The position numbers were made by a program, and so were the translations under genes. Positions 1 through 8,703 of a stretch of 64,000 nt of DNA are shown in pieces. The DNA comes from Bacteroidales bacterium (GTDB lineage Bacteria; Bacteroidota; Bacteroidia; Bacteroidales; UBA932), in NCBI GenBank assembly GCA_017459075.1, contig JAFUDQ010000021.1, positions 44,442 to 108,441 on the forward strand, given 5' to 3'. The notes under the pieces are model-generated. The model worked only from the letters and a program-made list of their open reading frames with translations, did not search any database and was not told where the DNA came from. The first letter of the stretch is position 1. Each line of letters opens with the position of its first letter.

Positions 1-1436
1 GCAGAGGAAAACTCAGTCTGGAAATAGTCAAGGCTCAGGTAAGTGCTTTCTTCAAAATAGAAGGTAGCATTTCCGCCAAAAATCCAGGCATCTTCCAAAA
101 GCCTTTTGGAGAGGTCTCCCACGAGCGTTTTTCCAGTAGATAGTATGCCTATGTTGTCAGCCACGGGATGGGTAAACCTCAGTCCCCTGCCCCCGTTAAG
201 ACGAAGCACCAGCTGCTCAGCCGGCTGATATTTGAGGGTGAGGCGCGGAACCGGATAAAAGCCATGGTCAGGAACAACTGTTCCGCTGAAACCGGCTACA
301 ACTGAGAGATCTTCTCCCTGACGGAAAGTGTACTCTGCATAAGGGGCGAACTGCGAGAGACTTTTCTTTACCCCGCTATAGGTCTGGCCTCCACCGAGGA
401 TATCTTCCCTCAACCAGTCCAATGTTGTATTTATGCCGATTGTAAATTCATGAGCCTCAGTTATTTGAGTCCGATACAGAAGGTTTGCGAACAGGCTGTT
501 CTGCCTGGCATCGTAAAGATTCCGGCCAAAGGCGGAATTTGAGTTCTGAAGTGTGAAGTCCGTAACCAGGGCGATGCTTGAGACGCCATCGTCGCTGGGG
601 GCATAACCTATTTTCATATAGGCATCGGCAACATTATTGGTAATATCAGACTTCCAGAGACCGTCAATCTGACCGCCTTTCCTACGGTCGTGGACATATT
701 TCACTCCCCAGCGGATTTGGACCTTCGGCGAATACCAGAGCCAGCGGTTGGCGACGTTAAGTTGCATAAGCGAAGGCTCATCGGCAAAACCGTCATCGTT
801 CATATCATACTTATGAAAGTTGCCGTCTGCATGGCCCATGAACACGGTATAAAGATTCTCAGACACGTCCAGTGATGAGACGATGTTGAAATCAGTCTTG
901 GTGTCGTTCATCACGGAAGCATTCAGATACAGCGGCTTGCCATCGGTGGGCTTTGCATGCTCAAGGTTGATGGAGCCGGTGATTGACTCCGTGCCATTGA
1001 CAACTGAAGGAGAGCCTTTTCCTACCTGGATGCTTTCCAGCCAGGGGCCGGGGATGTAGGATAGTCCGTAAGGGGCTGTAATTCCGCGCATTGTGGGACG
1101 GTTCTCGTCCAGCATCTGGGTGTAGATGCCGGAGAGACCAAGAAGGCGTATCTGGCGTGCGCCAGTGGTAGCATCGGCATAACCTACTGTAACGCTGGCA
1201 GAGTTTTCAAAGCTTTCTGCAAGGTTGCAGCAGGCCATTTTCATAAGGCCGGCAGAAGAAATTACCTCTGTACGCAGGGTTTTGCCTTTTGACAGGTAAT
1301 TGGCATCGTTGCGGGCTACGAATACGGCTGCGTCAAGGGAGTCTTTCCGCTCTCCGTAAATACCGGTTGTATCAATCTGGGCGTTCAAATGCACCCCCAG
1401 AACCGCAAATATCACTATCGACAATAACTTTTTCAT
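1..1436 (-). CDS. TonB-dependent outer-membrane receptor, C-terminus cut by window edge
   Basis: This reading frame has no stop up to base 1, so only the N-terminal 478 residues are present. It starts with a signal peptide (MKKLLSIVIFAVLGVHLNAQ) and goes straight to a plug domain, with motifs such as GARQIRLLGLSG and a later VGKGSPSVVNGTESITG, then beta-barrel strands rich in aromatic residues. There is no carboxypeptidase-like N-terminal extension, so it is closer to BtuB/colicin-receptor-like proteins than to SusC. It would import a metal chelate, cofactor or small glycan across the outer membrane using TonB energy. The substrate cannot be told. A promoter box lies 9 bases before the start. 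Confidence 0.9.
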   Translation of the reverse strand, partial: MKKLLSIVIFAVLGVHLNAQIDTTGIYGERKDSLDAAVFVARNDANYLSKGKTLRTEVISSAGLMKMACCNLAESFENSASVTVGYADATTGARQIRLLGLSGIYTQMLDENRPTMRGITAPYGLSYIPGPWLESIQVGKGSPSVVNGTESITGSINLEHAKPTDGKPLYLNASVMNDTKTDFNIVSSLDVSENLYTVFMGHADGNFHKYDMNDDGFADEPSLMQLNVANRWLWYSPKVQIRWGVKYVHDRRKGGQIDGLWKSDITNNVADAYMKIGYAPSDDGVSSIALVTDFTLQNSNSAFGRNLYDARQNSLFANLLYRTQITEAHEFTIGINTTLDWLREDILGGGQTYSGVKKSLSQFAPYAEYTFRQGEDLSVVAGFSGTVVPDHGFYPVPRLTLKYQPAEQLVLRLNGGRGLRFTHPVADNIGILSTGKTLVGDLSKRLLEDAWIFGGNATFYFEESTYLSLDYFQTEFSS

Positions 1437-1444
1437 ATCGGTGG

Positions 1445-1452
1445 CAAATATA
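1445..1452 (-). promoter_or_regulatory. -7 promoter box for the TonB receptor
   Basis: On the minus strand this reads TATATTTG, a full match to the Bacteroidota -7 consensus TAnnTTTG, 8 bases before the receptor ATG. The call rests on the consensus only. Confidence 0.55.
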
Positions 1453-1591
1453 ACAAATAGAATCCGCAAATTACCGATTTTGACACCATGAAAAAACTTT
1501 TAGGGAAAATTGGTAGAAGAAACGGGAAAAAAGGAAAAAGATTCTGACAGATATTTCCCATATTTGCAAACAGAAAATAAACATAAAAGAT

Positions 1592-2755
1592 ATGCAGAAC
1601 TTTGAGTATTGTACCCCCACCCGCCTTATTTTCGGGAAAGGCGTTGTAGAAAAGCTTCCCGCAGTTATGGCTCCGCTTGGGAAAAAGGTCCTCCTGACCT
1701 ACGGAGGCGGCAGCATCAAGAAGATTGGCCTGTACCAGAAGGTGCTTGAACTCCTGAAAAACTTTGAAGTTGTGGAGCTTCCCGGCATCCAGCCCAACCC
1801 CAAGTATGACCCAAGCGTTCTTGACGGAGTACGCCTGTGCAAAGAGCACAAGATTGACGTTATCCTGTCCGTTGGCGGCGGAAGCGTGCTGGACTGCTCA
1901 AAAGCCATTGCAGCCGGTGCCTGCTACGATGGAGATCCTTGGGACCTTATTTCCTATAAAGTCAAAGCCAAGGCAGCCCTTCCGATAGTAGATATCCTTA
2001 CCCTTGCCGCAACCGGCAGCGAGTTTGATGCCGGCGGAGTTATCTCACGCACTGAGACCAATGACAAGATTGGTTATATCGATCCGCTCCTCTACCCTGT
2101 TGCATCGTTCCTTGACCCTACATACACCTTCACCGTTTCCAAAAAGCAGACAGCCGCAGGCGTTGCCGATGCCATGAACCACGTTATGGAGCAGTACTTT
2201 GTAGAAGACGCTACCCTTCTTAACGATGGTTTCTGCGAGAGCATGCTCCGCAGCCTTATGGTTAACGGCCGTAAGTGTATTGAAAACCCGGAAGACTACA
2301 CCGCTCGCGCAGAGATGATGCTCTGCTGCACCTACGGCTGCAACCGCATCCTTTCCCTTGGAAACAGCCAGTCCGGTTGGCCCTGCCACGGCATAGAGCA
2401 CGCTCTTAGCGCATACTACGATATCACCCACGGTGAAGGCCTGGCCATAATCACACCCCGCTGGATGAAACATATCCTTAGCGAAAGAACTCTTGACCGC
2501 TTTGTAAAATACGGAGTTAACGTATTCGGCATCGATCCGTCCCGTGACAAATGGGAAATCGCCCGCAAAGCCATCGATATGACATACGATTTCTTTAAAT
2601 CAATCGGTATTCCGATGACTCTTCGTGAAGTTGGCATCGATGAAAGCCGCCTTGATGAGATGGCTCACCACATTGCAGTTAACGAGGGGCTCGATGAGGC
2701 CTATGTTCCGCTTGATGAAAAGGGAATCAAAGACATACTTGTAGCAAGCTTGTAA
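1592..2755 (+). CDS. Iron-containing (group III) alcohol dehydrogenase, YqhD/BdhA-like
   Basis: 387 residues, the same length as Escherichia coli YqhD. A Rossmann-like N-terminal domain carries GGGS at 38-41 and the NAD(P)-binding GGGSVLD at 95-101. The C-terminal helical domain has the expected metal ligands Asp193, His197, His266 and His280, at almost the same numbers as in YqhD. It should reduce aldehydes (butanal, methylglyoxal and similar) with NADPH in the cytoplasm, either in fermentation or in aldehyde defence. The stop abuts the ATG of the acetyltransferase gene (TAAATG), so the two are co-transcribed. The cofactor is inferred from the family and not proven. Confidence 0.92.
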   Translation: MQNFEYCTPTRLIFGKGVVEKLPAVMAPLGKKVLLTYGGGSIKKIGLYQKVLELLKNFEVVELPGIQPNPKYDPSVLDGVRLCKEHKIDVILSVGGGSVLDCSKAIAAGACYDGDPWDLISYKVKAKAALPIVDILTLAATGSEFDAGGVISRTETNDKIGYIDPLLYPVASFLDPTYTFTVSKKQTAAGVADAMNHVMEQYFVEDATLLNDGFCESMLRSLMVNGRKCIENPEDYTARAEMMLCCTYGCNRILSLGNSQSGWPCHGIEHALSAYYDITHGEGLAIITPRWMKHILSERTLDRFVKYGVNVFGIDPSRDKWEIARKAIDMTYDFFKSIGIPMTLREVGIDESRLDEMAHHIAVNEGLDEAYVPLDEKGIKDILVASL

Positions 2756-3190
2756 ATGGTTTTTCTTGTTAAATCATTCGGGCAGCTGTCTGGAAAAGAA
2801 GTTTATGAGATTCTTAAAGCCAGGTCAGATGTATTCATGACAGAGCAGGGCATCCGGTATCCAGATATGGACGATATCGATTACCGGAGCCTGCATGTCT
2901 GGATGCAGGATGATTCAGGCCTTGTTCTGGCTTATCTTAGGCTTTATGACAAAGAAGACGAGCCCGGCATAGTGAAAATGGGCCGTGTACTGACAAGGGA
3001 ACACGGCAAGGGTATTGGCCGGAAGTTGGTGTCCGCCGGTATTAAAGCTGCTCACGAAAGAATGAATGCCCGTGGGATTTTACTTGATTCCCAGGAGTAT
3101 TGTACCGGTTTCTATGAGAAACTTGGCTTCAAAAAATGTTCTGATGCATTTATGGAAGCCGGAATTCCCCACGTTCAAATGATTATGTAA
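2756..3190 (+). CDS. GNAT acetyltransferase, ElaA-like
   Basis: 144 residues with one GNAT fold. The acetyl-CoA motif A is visible as VLTREHGKGIGRKLV at about residues 82-96, and the N-terminal KARSDVFMTEQ with the later EYCTGFYEKLGFK match the ElaA pattern. The substrate is unknown. The ATG follows directly on the stop of the alcohol dehydrogenase, which suggests translational coupling. Its last 8 bases overlap the end of the convergent BASS transporter. Confidence 0.85.
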   Translation: MVFLVKSFGQLSGKEVYEILKARSDVFMTEQGIRYPDMDDIDYRSLHVWMQDDSGLVLAYLRLYDKEDEPGIVKMGRVLTREHGKGIGRKLVSAGIKAAHERMNARGILLDSQEYCTGFYEKLGFKKCSDAFMEAGIPHVQMIM

Positions 3191-4034
3191 GAGGGGCTTT
3201 CCTTACTACTGCTACATAAATCAACAGGACGATATTCATCATCAGTGAGTACAGAATGGCTGGAATAGCCATCTGTTCATTGGCAAAAATGAAGGGGCTG
3301 GATGCTATTGCAATGGCCTGGGCTGCATTTTGCATACCAACTTCTATGACTACCGTCCTTCGCTGGCGGCTGTCAGTCTTAACAAGGCGAGACAGAAGTG
3401 AAGAGCAACCAATAGCAATCAGAATAAGGGCCGTTACGCATAGCCCCAGTATGCCGATGTTGTCCAGAATGGTCTTATGGTGCTGGATATAGAAAACGGT
3501 AATCAGTATAAGCAGAAGCGGGAATGCCAGTTTGGTCAGGACTTTGTCTATTTTACCTGCGCCGCTTGGCCATGCATGATGAAGTCCGATGCCAAGGAGC
3601 ACCGGAAGCAGCATCAGCACAAGATTCTGCTTGATTAGGTTCCCTACCGGCAGGCTTATTCCTACACTTTCCCCTACCAGGTTCGTCGCCCAGCTCATAA
3701 TAAAGGGAATGGTGAAAAGGGTGATGATGCTGCTAAGGGCAGTGAGGGTTACCGACAGGGCAACATCACCCCCGGCAAGCTTGGAAAAAACGTTGGAGGA
3801 GCTTCCGCCCGGGCAGCAGGCAATCAGAACCAGGCCTATAAAGAATACCGGAGTCAGCTTAAAAACCCAGGCCAGGCCAAGCGCAATGAGAGGCAGCAGT
3901 ATTAGCTGGCCGAAGAGCGCTATGGCAATCGGCCAGGGATGCTTGAAAACTTTTCCAAAATCCTCTACCTTAAGCGACAGCCCAAGGTCAAACATCAAAA
4001 GTGTAAGTATCGGCAGTACAATCCAAATAGCCAT
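3183..4034 (-). CDS. Bile acid:sodium symporter family (BASS) transporter
   Basis: 283 residues, almost wholly hydrophobic, with about 9-10 membrane segments. The conserved crossover region reads ACCPGGSSSNVFSKLAGGD, the hallmark of the BASS/SBF family. It is an inner-membrane sodium-coupled carrier; members move bile acids, pantoate, keto acids or steroid sulfates, and the substrate here cannot be told. It is the last gene of the minus-strand run that starts near 8.5 kb, 20 bases after the nitroreductase. Confidence 0.88.
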   Translation of the reverse strand: MAIWIVLPILTLLMFDLGLSLKVEDFGKVFKHPWPIAIALFGQLILLPLIALGLAWVFKLTPVFFIGLVLIACCPGGSSSNVFSKLAGGDVALSVTLTALSSIITLFTIPFIMSWATNLVGESVGISLPVGNLIKQNLVLMLLPVLLGIGLHHAWPSGAGKIDKVLTKLAFPLLLILITVFYIQHHKTILDNIGILGLCVTALILIAIGCSSLLSRLVKTDSRQRRTVVIEVGMQNAAQAIAIASSPFIFANEQMAIPAILYSLMMNIVLLIYVAVVRKAPLT

Positions 4035-4054
4035 ATCAATTCACACAAGATATT

Positions 4055-4720
4055 TTACTTCCAGGAGAAGTTTTCCGGGCCAGCGCCAACCTCAAAGTGG
4101 TATTTGATTATGCCCAGGTCTATCTGGGTGTAGCCAACCATTGAGAAAGAAGTCTTGGTCTCTACCTGGTTCCCCTTAAGGATAAACTTGAATTTCTGCT
4201 GGTTAACGGCAGTGGGCGCAAGAAGCGCAGCTTCCAATCCGGCTTTGAACCAATCCGGCAGCACTCCATCGGCTTCATAGAATTTTTCCAATGGCTTCAG
4301 GGGGTGCTGTTTTCCTTGGTCCTGACCGTAGCCAAGGGCAATCACGCAGAAAACTTCCTCACCATCGGCAAGGGAAAAAGCGCCCTGGATTTTCTTGAAT
4401 GTCAGGCCAACCCAGCAGCTGTTAAGGCCAAGTATCTGGGCCAGCAGGACCAGTTTTTCTCCGTAGTAACCAATCTTTTCATCGGCACCCTTTGGGCCGG
4501 CCATGACAAGGTAATTCCTTACCCCGGAAAAGGCTCCGTATTTCAGTACACCGCGGGCAAAAGCCTTGGGCTCATCAAGGACCAGCTGAATGTGCAGGCC
4601 GCTCTCTGCATTTAACTTATCTATCTCTGTTTTAAGTGTTTGCACTGCGGATGCTTCAATGGTTTTGTCCAAATACTTCCGCACCGCATGGCGCGCTTTT
4701 ATTGCTTCAAGTTCTGTCAT
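4055..4720 (-). CDS. Nitroreductase-family flavoprotein
   Basis: 221 residues. It opens with the family motif IKARHAVRKY (residues 7-16) and has the central LAQILGLNSCWVGLTF and AALLAPTAVNQQKF segments of a two-half, fused nitroreductase fold of the TM1586 type. It likely binds FMN and reduces an unknown electron acceptor in the cytoplasm. It lies 23 bases downstream of the serpin gene and 20 bases upstream of the BASS transporter on the same strand, so one transcript is likely. Confidence 0.82.
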   Translation of the reverse strand: MTELEAIKARHAVRKYLDKTIEASAVQTLKTEIDKLNAESGLHIQLVLDEPKAFARGVLKYGAFSGVRNYLVMAGPKGADEKIGYYGEKLVLLAQILGLNSCWVGLTFKKIQGAFSLADGEEVFCVIALGYGQDQGKQHPLKPLEKFYEADGVLPDWFKAGLEAALLAPTAVNQQKFKFILKGNQVETKTSFSMVGYTQIDLGIIKYHFEVGAGPENFSWK

Positions 4721-4743
4721 AAAAAATAAACCATGTATTAAAC

Positions 4744-5997
4744 TTAGTTTGCACTGTAACGACCGGCGAAAAGGATTGCACCGGTACTATATTCGGTTAT
4801 GAGATAAAGGAACGGATGGTCAGCATGGAAAACCACGTGGTCTCCGGGACCGACAGAAGTAACCTTTTCCACACCTGCGCTTGATACAACTGCAGCCTCA
4901 GTCCCTTCTTCATCTACCCTAATAACTGCATCCTGCTGCACAAAGCTTAGGCAAAGGGCATAATCTGACATGGCCTTGAAGTCTGCGTTTTCAGAATCGA
5001 AGGAAAGGGGCATTCCCATCTCAGAGAGGATATCGTTAAGTTTGATATGGAATTTGGTTTCAAACTTGGGAAGCCACAGGTCAACATCGCAGGGGAACAT
5101 CCTTTGGCGAACCATGTTCCAGTCAGATTTCTTCAGAGATGCGATTACGTCCGCCAGTTTATACCCATCCATAGGCAGGAATGCGTACATAGAGAATACG
5201 CCGTTGCCATAAGGCATTTGTACCATTTTGTAGATATCGTTCTCTGAATAGTTGAGGCTTTTGTTCTGTTTCATCATCTTAACCTTGCCCTTGGCGCCGG
5301 ACTCGTTGGTAAAGGTTTCATCGGAAGTGGCGCTTTTTTTGAACTTTTCCTTCCACTGGCTCTTGAAGTACATGGCGTTCAGAAGGTATGCCAGCATGTC
5401 TGTTGACACATTATCAAGCACCTTGGGTATCATTCCGTTTGTCTGCTTATTGCACCAGCCGTTGATGGCCTTGAGTGAGGCGGGACCGTTGGAGAAGTCA
5501 AGGTTGGAAACTTCTGCGTTATAATACTGTCCGACGATGCTCTTATAACTGTCCAGCAGCGGCCAGCCGTCATCGACAAAAATGGCATTGGCAATGTTCA
5601 GGGTAGTTTTTTTATCCATCGAGGGCAGCTGCCGGAGCATCGACAGACAATACTCGTTCACTTCACTCACTTCTCCGGCCCCGTATCCAAGGACGGAACA
5701 TATTTCACTGGCAGTCTCTCCACGCGCACCATCCAGAATCATTCCAAGCAGGAACTGCATGCTAAGCGGAGAGATGATGTAGTCTTTATCCGTAGAAGCA
5801 TTAATCTTTTCGATGAAATTAAAGGAGAAGGTATTCCCTTCTTGGACGAATTCGGCCGACTTGGACGAGAGCTCCAGTTTTTTGTACGGGTTATTCTCCT
5901 CTTCTTCAACCTCGCCGTTTTTGTTACAGGAGGCAAATCCCAGAACTAACGCTGCGGATGCAGCAAAGATTGTTAATACTTTATACATAATGTTCAT
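4744..5997 (-). CDS. Serpin (serine protease inhibitor), surface lipoprotein
   Basis: 417 residues. The N-terminus has a hydrophobic signal with lipobox ending in Cys24 (LGFASC), so it should be lipid-anchored outside the cytoplasm. Residues 45-417 are a full-length serpin. The reactive-loop hinge EEGTEAAVVSSAG (363-375) has the small residues needed for loop insertion, so it should be inhibitory. Using the alpha-1-antitrypsin register (Gly365 = P15), P1 is Val379 and P1' is Thr380, which fits elastase- or subtilisin-like targets. The start overlaps the end of the MFS gene by 4 bases (ATGA). Gut bacterial serpins are known to inhibit host elastases; that role here is inferred. Confidence 0.93.
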   Translation of the reverse strand: MNIMYKVLTIFAASAALVLGFASCNKNGEVEEEENNPYKKLELSSKSAEFVQEGNTFSFNFIEKINASTDKDYIISPLSMQFLLGMILDGARGETASEICSVLGYGAGEVSEVNEYCLSMLRQLPSMDKKTTLNIANAIFVDDGWPLLDSYKSIVGQYYNAEVSNLDFSNGPASLKAINGWCNKQTNGMIPKVLDNVSTDMLAYLLNAMYFKSQWKEKFKKSATSDETFTNESGAKGKVKMMKQNKSLNYSENDIYKMVQMPYGNGVFSMYAFLPMDGYKLADVIASLKKSDWNMVRQRMFPCDVDLWLPKFETKFHIKLNDILSEMGMPLSFDSENADFKAMSDYALCLSFVQQDAVIRVDEEGTEAAVVSSAGVEKVTSVGPGDHVVFHADHPFLYLITEYSTGAILFAGRYSAN

Positions 5998-7181
5998 TTT
6001 TTAACGATGTTTTTCTTAATGAAAATAAGGCTTACGACCAAAAGGACGGGGAAGATGCAGGCCGCCAAAAGGCCGCCCTGAATGCTGTTCCGGCTGGACT
6101 CAGTGAAGATTCCAACAAGCGAGGGGCCAAGGGTGCCGCCCATATCACCGGCCAAAGCCAGCAGGGCGAAAAGTGCCGTGCCGCCACCTGGCATACGGGC
6201 CGATGTCAGGCTGATGGAGCCCGGCCACATGATTCCAACGGCCAGTCCGCTTACCATGCAGCCTGCAAAATCGACAATGGGAAGTGGTGAAAGTGAGGCC
6301 GTCAGATAGGCAGCAAAACAAAGGAGCCCGGCCCAGGTCATATAAGTCCTTAGGTCTACGCTCTGTCCCTTCTTTCCATACCAAAGCCGCCCAAGGCCCA
6401 TACAAAAGGCAAAACCGCAAGGCCCGGCCAAATCCCCAATCGCCTTATCAACGCCCAAAGACATTTCCGCAAAGGCCGATGTCCACTGGGCCATCGAACT
6501 TTCCGATGCGCCGGCGGCCACCATAAGGAGGATGAAAATCCAGAATTGCCGGTTCTTAAGGAGTTGGCTCATGGTCAAGCCACCATCGGCATCAGGAACA
6601 ATGGGCTCTATAGGGCAGGTGGCAAAATTTAAAATATTGTAAAGGGGGATGAGTGCCCAAAGGCAAGCCAGGATTCGCCAGTTCTCAAGGCCAAAAAGGG
6701 TAAAGAACAGCGTAGAACCTAGGATTACGCTCACGGCACCCCAACAGTAAAAGGAGTGCAGCAGGCTCATCATTCCCTCTTTGTTGGGGAAAGGGCAGGC
6801 CTCGATTATCGGGCTGCAAAGCACCTCGATGAGGCCGCTTCCAACCGCATAAACGCATACGCAAATGAGAATTCCCACCATCGGATTTGGAAATAGGGAT
6901 GGTAAAAATGCCAGTCCGATGAGTCCAAGGGCCGATGTCACTTCGGAGACGATTATGCTTTTGCGGTAATCCAGATTCTTGAATTTGGCGCAGAGGAAAT
7001 CGGTGACCAACTGGACTATATAGAAAATCGCCGGGATAAGGGCCAGACTTGCAATCGAGACATTATACTCCCTGTGGAAGGCCACAAAGAGCAGCGGTGT
7101 GAAATTGGCGACTATAGCCTGGGTCACAAAACCCAGGTAACAGGCCAGCTTGGTTTTATTATAATCCTTCAATGTTGTCAT
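5994..7181 (-). CDS. MFS transporter
   Basis: 395 residues with about 12 membrane segments and a central cytoplasmic loop near residue 200. It resembles sugar permeases of the FucP/GlcP branch of the major facilitator superfamily, but no residue fixes the substrate. It sits 8 bases after the DUF1349 lipoprotein gene and overlaps the serpin start by 4 bases, so all three are probably translated from one message. Confidence 0.85.
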   Translation of the reverse strand: MTTLKDYNKTKLACYLGFVTQAIVANFTPLLFVAFHREYNVSIASLALIPAIFYIVQLVTDFLCAKFKNLDYRKSIIVSEVTSALGLIGLAFLPSLFPNPMVGILICVCVYAVGSGLIEVLCSPIIEACPFPNKEGMMSLLHSFYCWGAVSVILGSTLFFTLFGLENWRILACLWALIPLYNILNFATCPIEPIVPDADGGLTMSQLLKNRQFWIFILLMVAAGASESSMAQWTSAFAEMSLGVDKAIGDLAGPCGFAFCMGLGRLWYGKKGQSVDLRTYMTWAGLLCFAAYLTASLSPLPIVDFAGCMVSGLAVGIMWPGSISLTSARMPGGGTALFALLALAGDMGGTLGPSLVGIFTESSRNSIQGGLLAACIFPVLLVVSLIFIKKNIVKK

Positions 7182-7189
7182 TCTGCTAA

Positions 7190-7927
7190 TTATTCCTCGT
7201 CCGGCTGCTGTCCGTCATGGGCTTTCCACATGCACTCGGTAATCTTCATATCCGTAAATTTGGCGGTAAACGAAGATTCTTCAGGAGAGCAGGCGTACAC
7301 GCCAAAACTTATCTTATCGGCACCGGCGTACATGTGGCAGATGCGCATCTGGCTGAAGTTAATTCCATCGGCAGAACACTCAATGCAATAGTCGTCGGCC
7401 CGGCGGGAGAAACGGTACCACATGGTTTTGACATCGGCAGGGATGGCTGTTGTTGCCCAATCTGAATAGCCGTTGTTGGTGGCCACGCTGCCAAGGTGCT
7501 GGAACTGCTCGTTCTCAAACTCTACAGAGCCTTTGAGCCAGTTGTCGCTATCCAAGTACATCACAACGCCGCACTGGTCAAAGCGCTGGTGGCTCTGGGT
7601 GAAATCTGTCTTAACAACAAAGCTGAAGTATTGCTCCTTTGTCTGTATCTGGAAAACGGGAGCGTTGTCATTGCGGAAATGATAGTAGGTGCGCTGCCAA
7701 AGGTCTGTATGAGGGGCCGTGGTAACAGTAAGAGTATCGCCCTCAATTGAATATGCTCCGGGCTCACGCGTCCACTGGAAGGCTGTAAGGTCTACTTTTC
7801 CACAATTTTCCAATGCCGATGTTACGCTGTCTGTGAAATTGTCTTCTGCTGTTTTTACCACTTCGCTGCCACATGACATTGCCATCAGGCAGATGCTCAC
7901 AGCTGATAATGCTTTACTTAGTTTCAT
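7190..7927 (-). CDS. DUF1349 lipoprotein (concanavalin-like fold)
   Basis: 245 residues with a lipoprotein signal (LMAMSC, Cys19). The body matches DUF1349, a beta-sandwich of the concanavalin/glucanase type, with motifs such as HQRFDQCGVVMYLDSDNWLK (about 115-134) and the C-terminal ISFGVYACSP. Relatives bind or process sugars, but no activity can be assigned from sequence. Being next to an MFS permease it may act with it on a carbohydrate. Confidence 0.78.
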   Translation of the reverse strand: MKLSKALSAVSICLMAMSCGSEVVKTAEDNFTDSVTSALENCGKVDLTAFQWTREPGAYSIEGDTLTVTTAPHTDLWQRTYYHFRNDNAPVFQIQTKEQYFSFVVKTDFTQSHQRFDQCGVVMYLDSDNWLKGSVEFENEQFQHLGSVATNNGYSDWATTAIPADVKTMWYRFSRRADDYCIECSADGINFSQMRICHMYAGADKISFGVYACSPEESSFTAKFTDMKITECMWKAHDGQQPDEE

Positions 7928-7970
7928 TGTTATTAAGACTTATTTGTGTGTATTATTAATCTTTGGCTTG

Positions 7971-8507
7971 TCAATTTGCCAGGTTTACTTTATCAAATTT
8001 GTATCCCAGGTGGCAGAGTTCTATTGCTGCACCCAGCTTAAACATGGCTTTTACGGTAATCAGGAACATTTGGTAGGCCTCGGCAGTTCCGGGTTCCAGG
8101 CATTCTTTCACGTAAAAGTGATAAGCTTCTGTGCTGCAGAACTGCATTGCCGCCACGCTGAATTTGTTTTCGTGGAGGATATTTCCTGTAATATGGTCAT
8201 CCATGTCGTCAAAACCGCGCTCCCCTTGGAAGAAGGAATAATCAATATCCTTGTAGCGGGCCCAGTCCTTATCCCAGAGAAAGGCCACGGCCATTCCAAG
8301 ATAGCCGGCGCAGGCTAGCGAGTATTCCTGATAATTATTGAATTCCCGTATGGCATCCGGATAATACGAAGGGGCATAACGGAACCAAGCGGATTCCATG
8401 TCGGGAGAAGACAGAAGAACACCTTTAAGCAATCCCTTGGAGGTGCAAGCCTCTAAAAGGTACTCATGAAGTCTGTCTTTGAATGATTTGTCGCTTATTG
8501 CTTGCAT
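7971..8507 (-). CDS. Conserved-looking protein of unknown function, 178 aa
   Basis: I do not recognise the family. The product is soluble, helix-rich and aromatic-rich, with segments such as DMESAWFRYAPSYYPDAI and GYLGMAVAFLWDKDWARY. There is no signal peptide or membrane segment. The codon use is like that of its neighbours and it lies 43 bases ahead of the DUF1349 gene on the same strand, so it is probably the first gene of that run. Its pattern is compatible with an all-helical regulatory or scaffold protein; no function is proposed. Confidence 0.7.
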   Translation of the reverse strand: MQAISDKSFKDRLHEYLLEACTSKGLLKGVLLSSPDMESAWFRYAPSYYPDAIREFNNYQEYSLACAGYLGMAVAFLWDKDWARYKDIDYSFFQGERGFDDMDDHITGNILHENKFSVAAMQFCSTEAYHFYVKECLEPGTAEAYQMFLITVKAMFKLGAAIELCHLGYKFDKVNLAN

Positions 8508-8593
8508 TTTTTATCGCGTAGTAAATAATGTTTAGTTTGACGATGTAAAATTACACAATATCTCCAATTTCTCAAAGCAGAAGGCGGCGCCCG

Positions 8594-8671
8594 AGGTGCA
8601 AAAACGCCTTTCCTGCACCTGGAAGTGGTAAAAACAAGGGGTTGCGGTGCAAAAGAGGCCTTTTTGCACCT
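8594..8671. repeat. Two-unit palindromic repeat, 51-base period
   Basis: Two hairpin units stand 51 bases apart. Unit one has arms AGGTGCA (8594-8600) and TGCACCT (8614-8620). Unit two has arms GGTGCAAAA (8646-8654) and TTTTGCACC (8662-8670). In both units the two TGCA words are separated by exactly 13 bases. A related array with a 52-base period is at 35127. The repeat fills the gap between the unknown gene and greA. Confidence 0.7.
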
Positions 8672-8691
8672 GGGATTTCCCAAAATATAAG

Positions 8692-8699
8692 TATATTTG
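8692..8699 (+). promoter_or_regulatory. -7 promoter box, 4 bases before the greA start
   Basis: TATATTTG matches TAnnTTTG exactly and ends 4 bases before the ATG at 8704, which suggests that transcription begins at or near the start codon. This supports the ATG at 8704 over the upstream GTG at 8647, which lies inside the repeat. Confidence 0.55.
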
Positions 8700-8703
8700 T
8701 CCT

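Noticed and set aside
8647-8703. Upstream GTG start for greA giving a 19-residue extension
   Set aside because: The added codons are the palindromic repeat, and a promoter box lies after that GTG.
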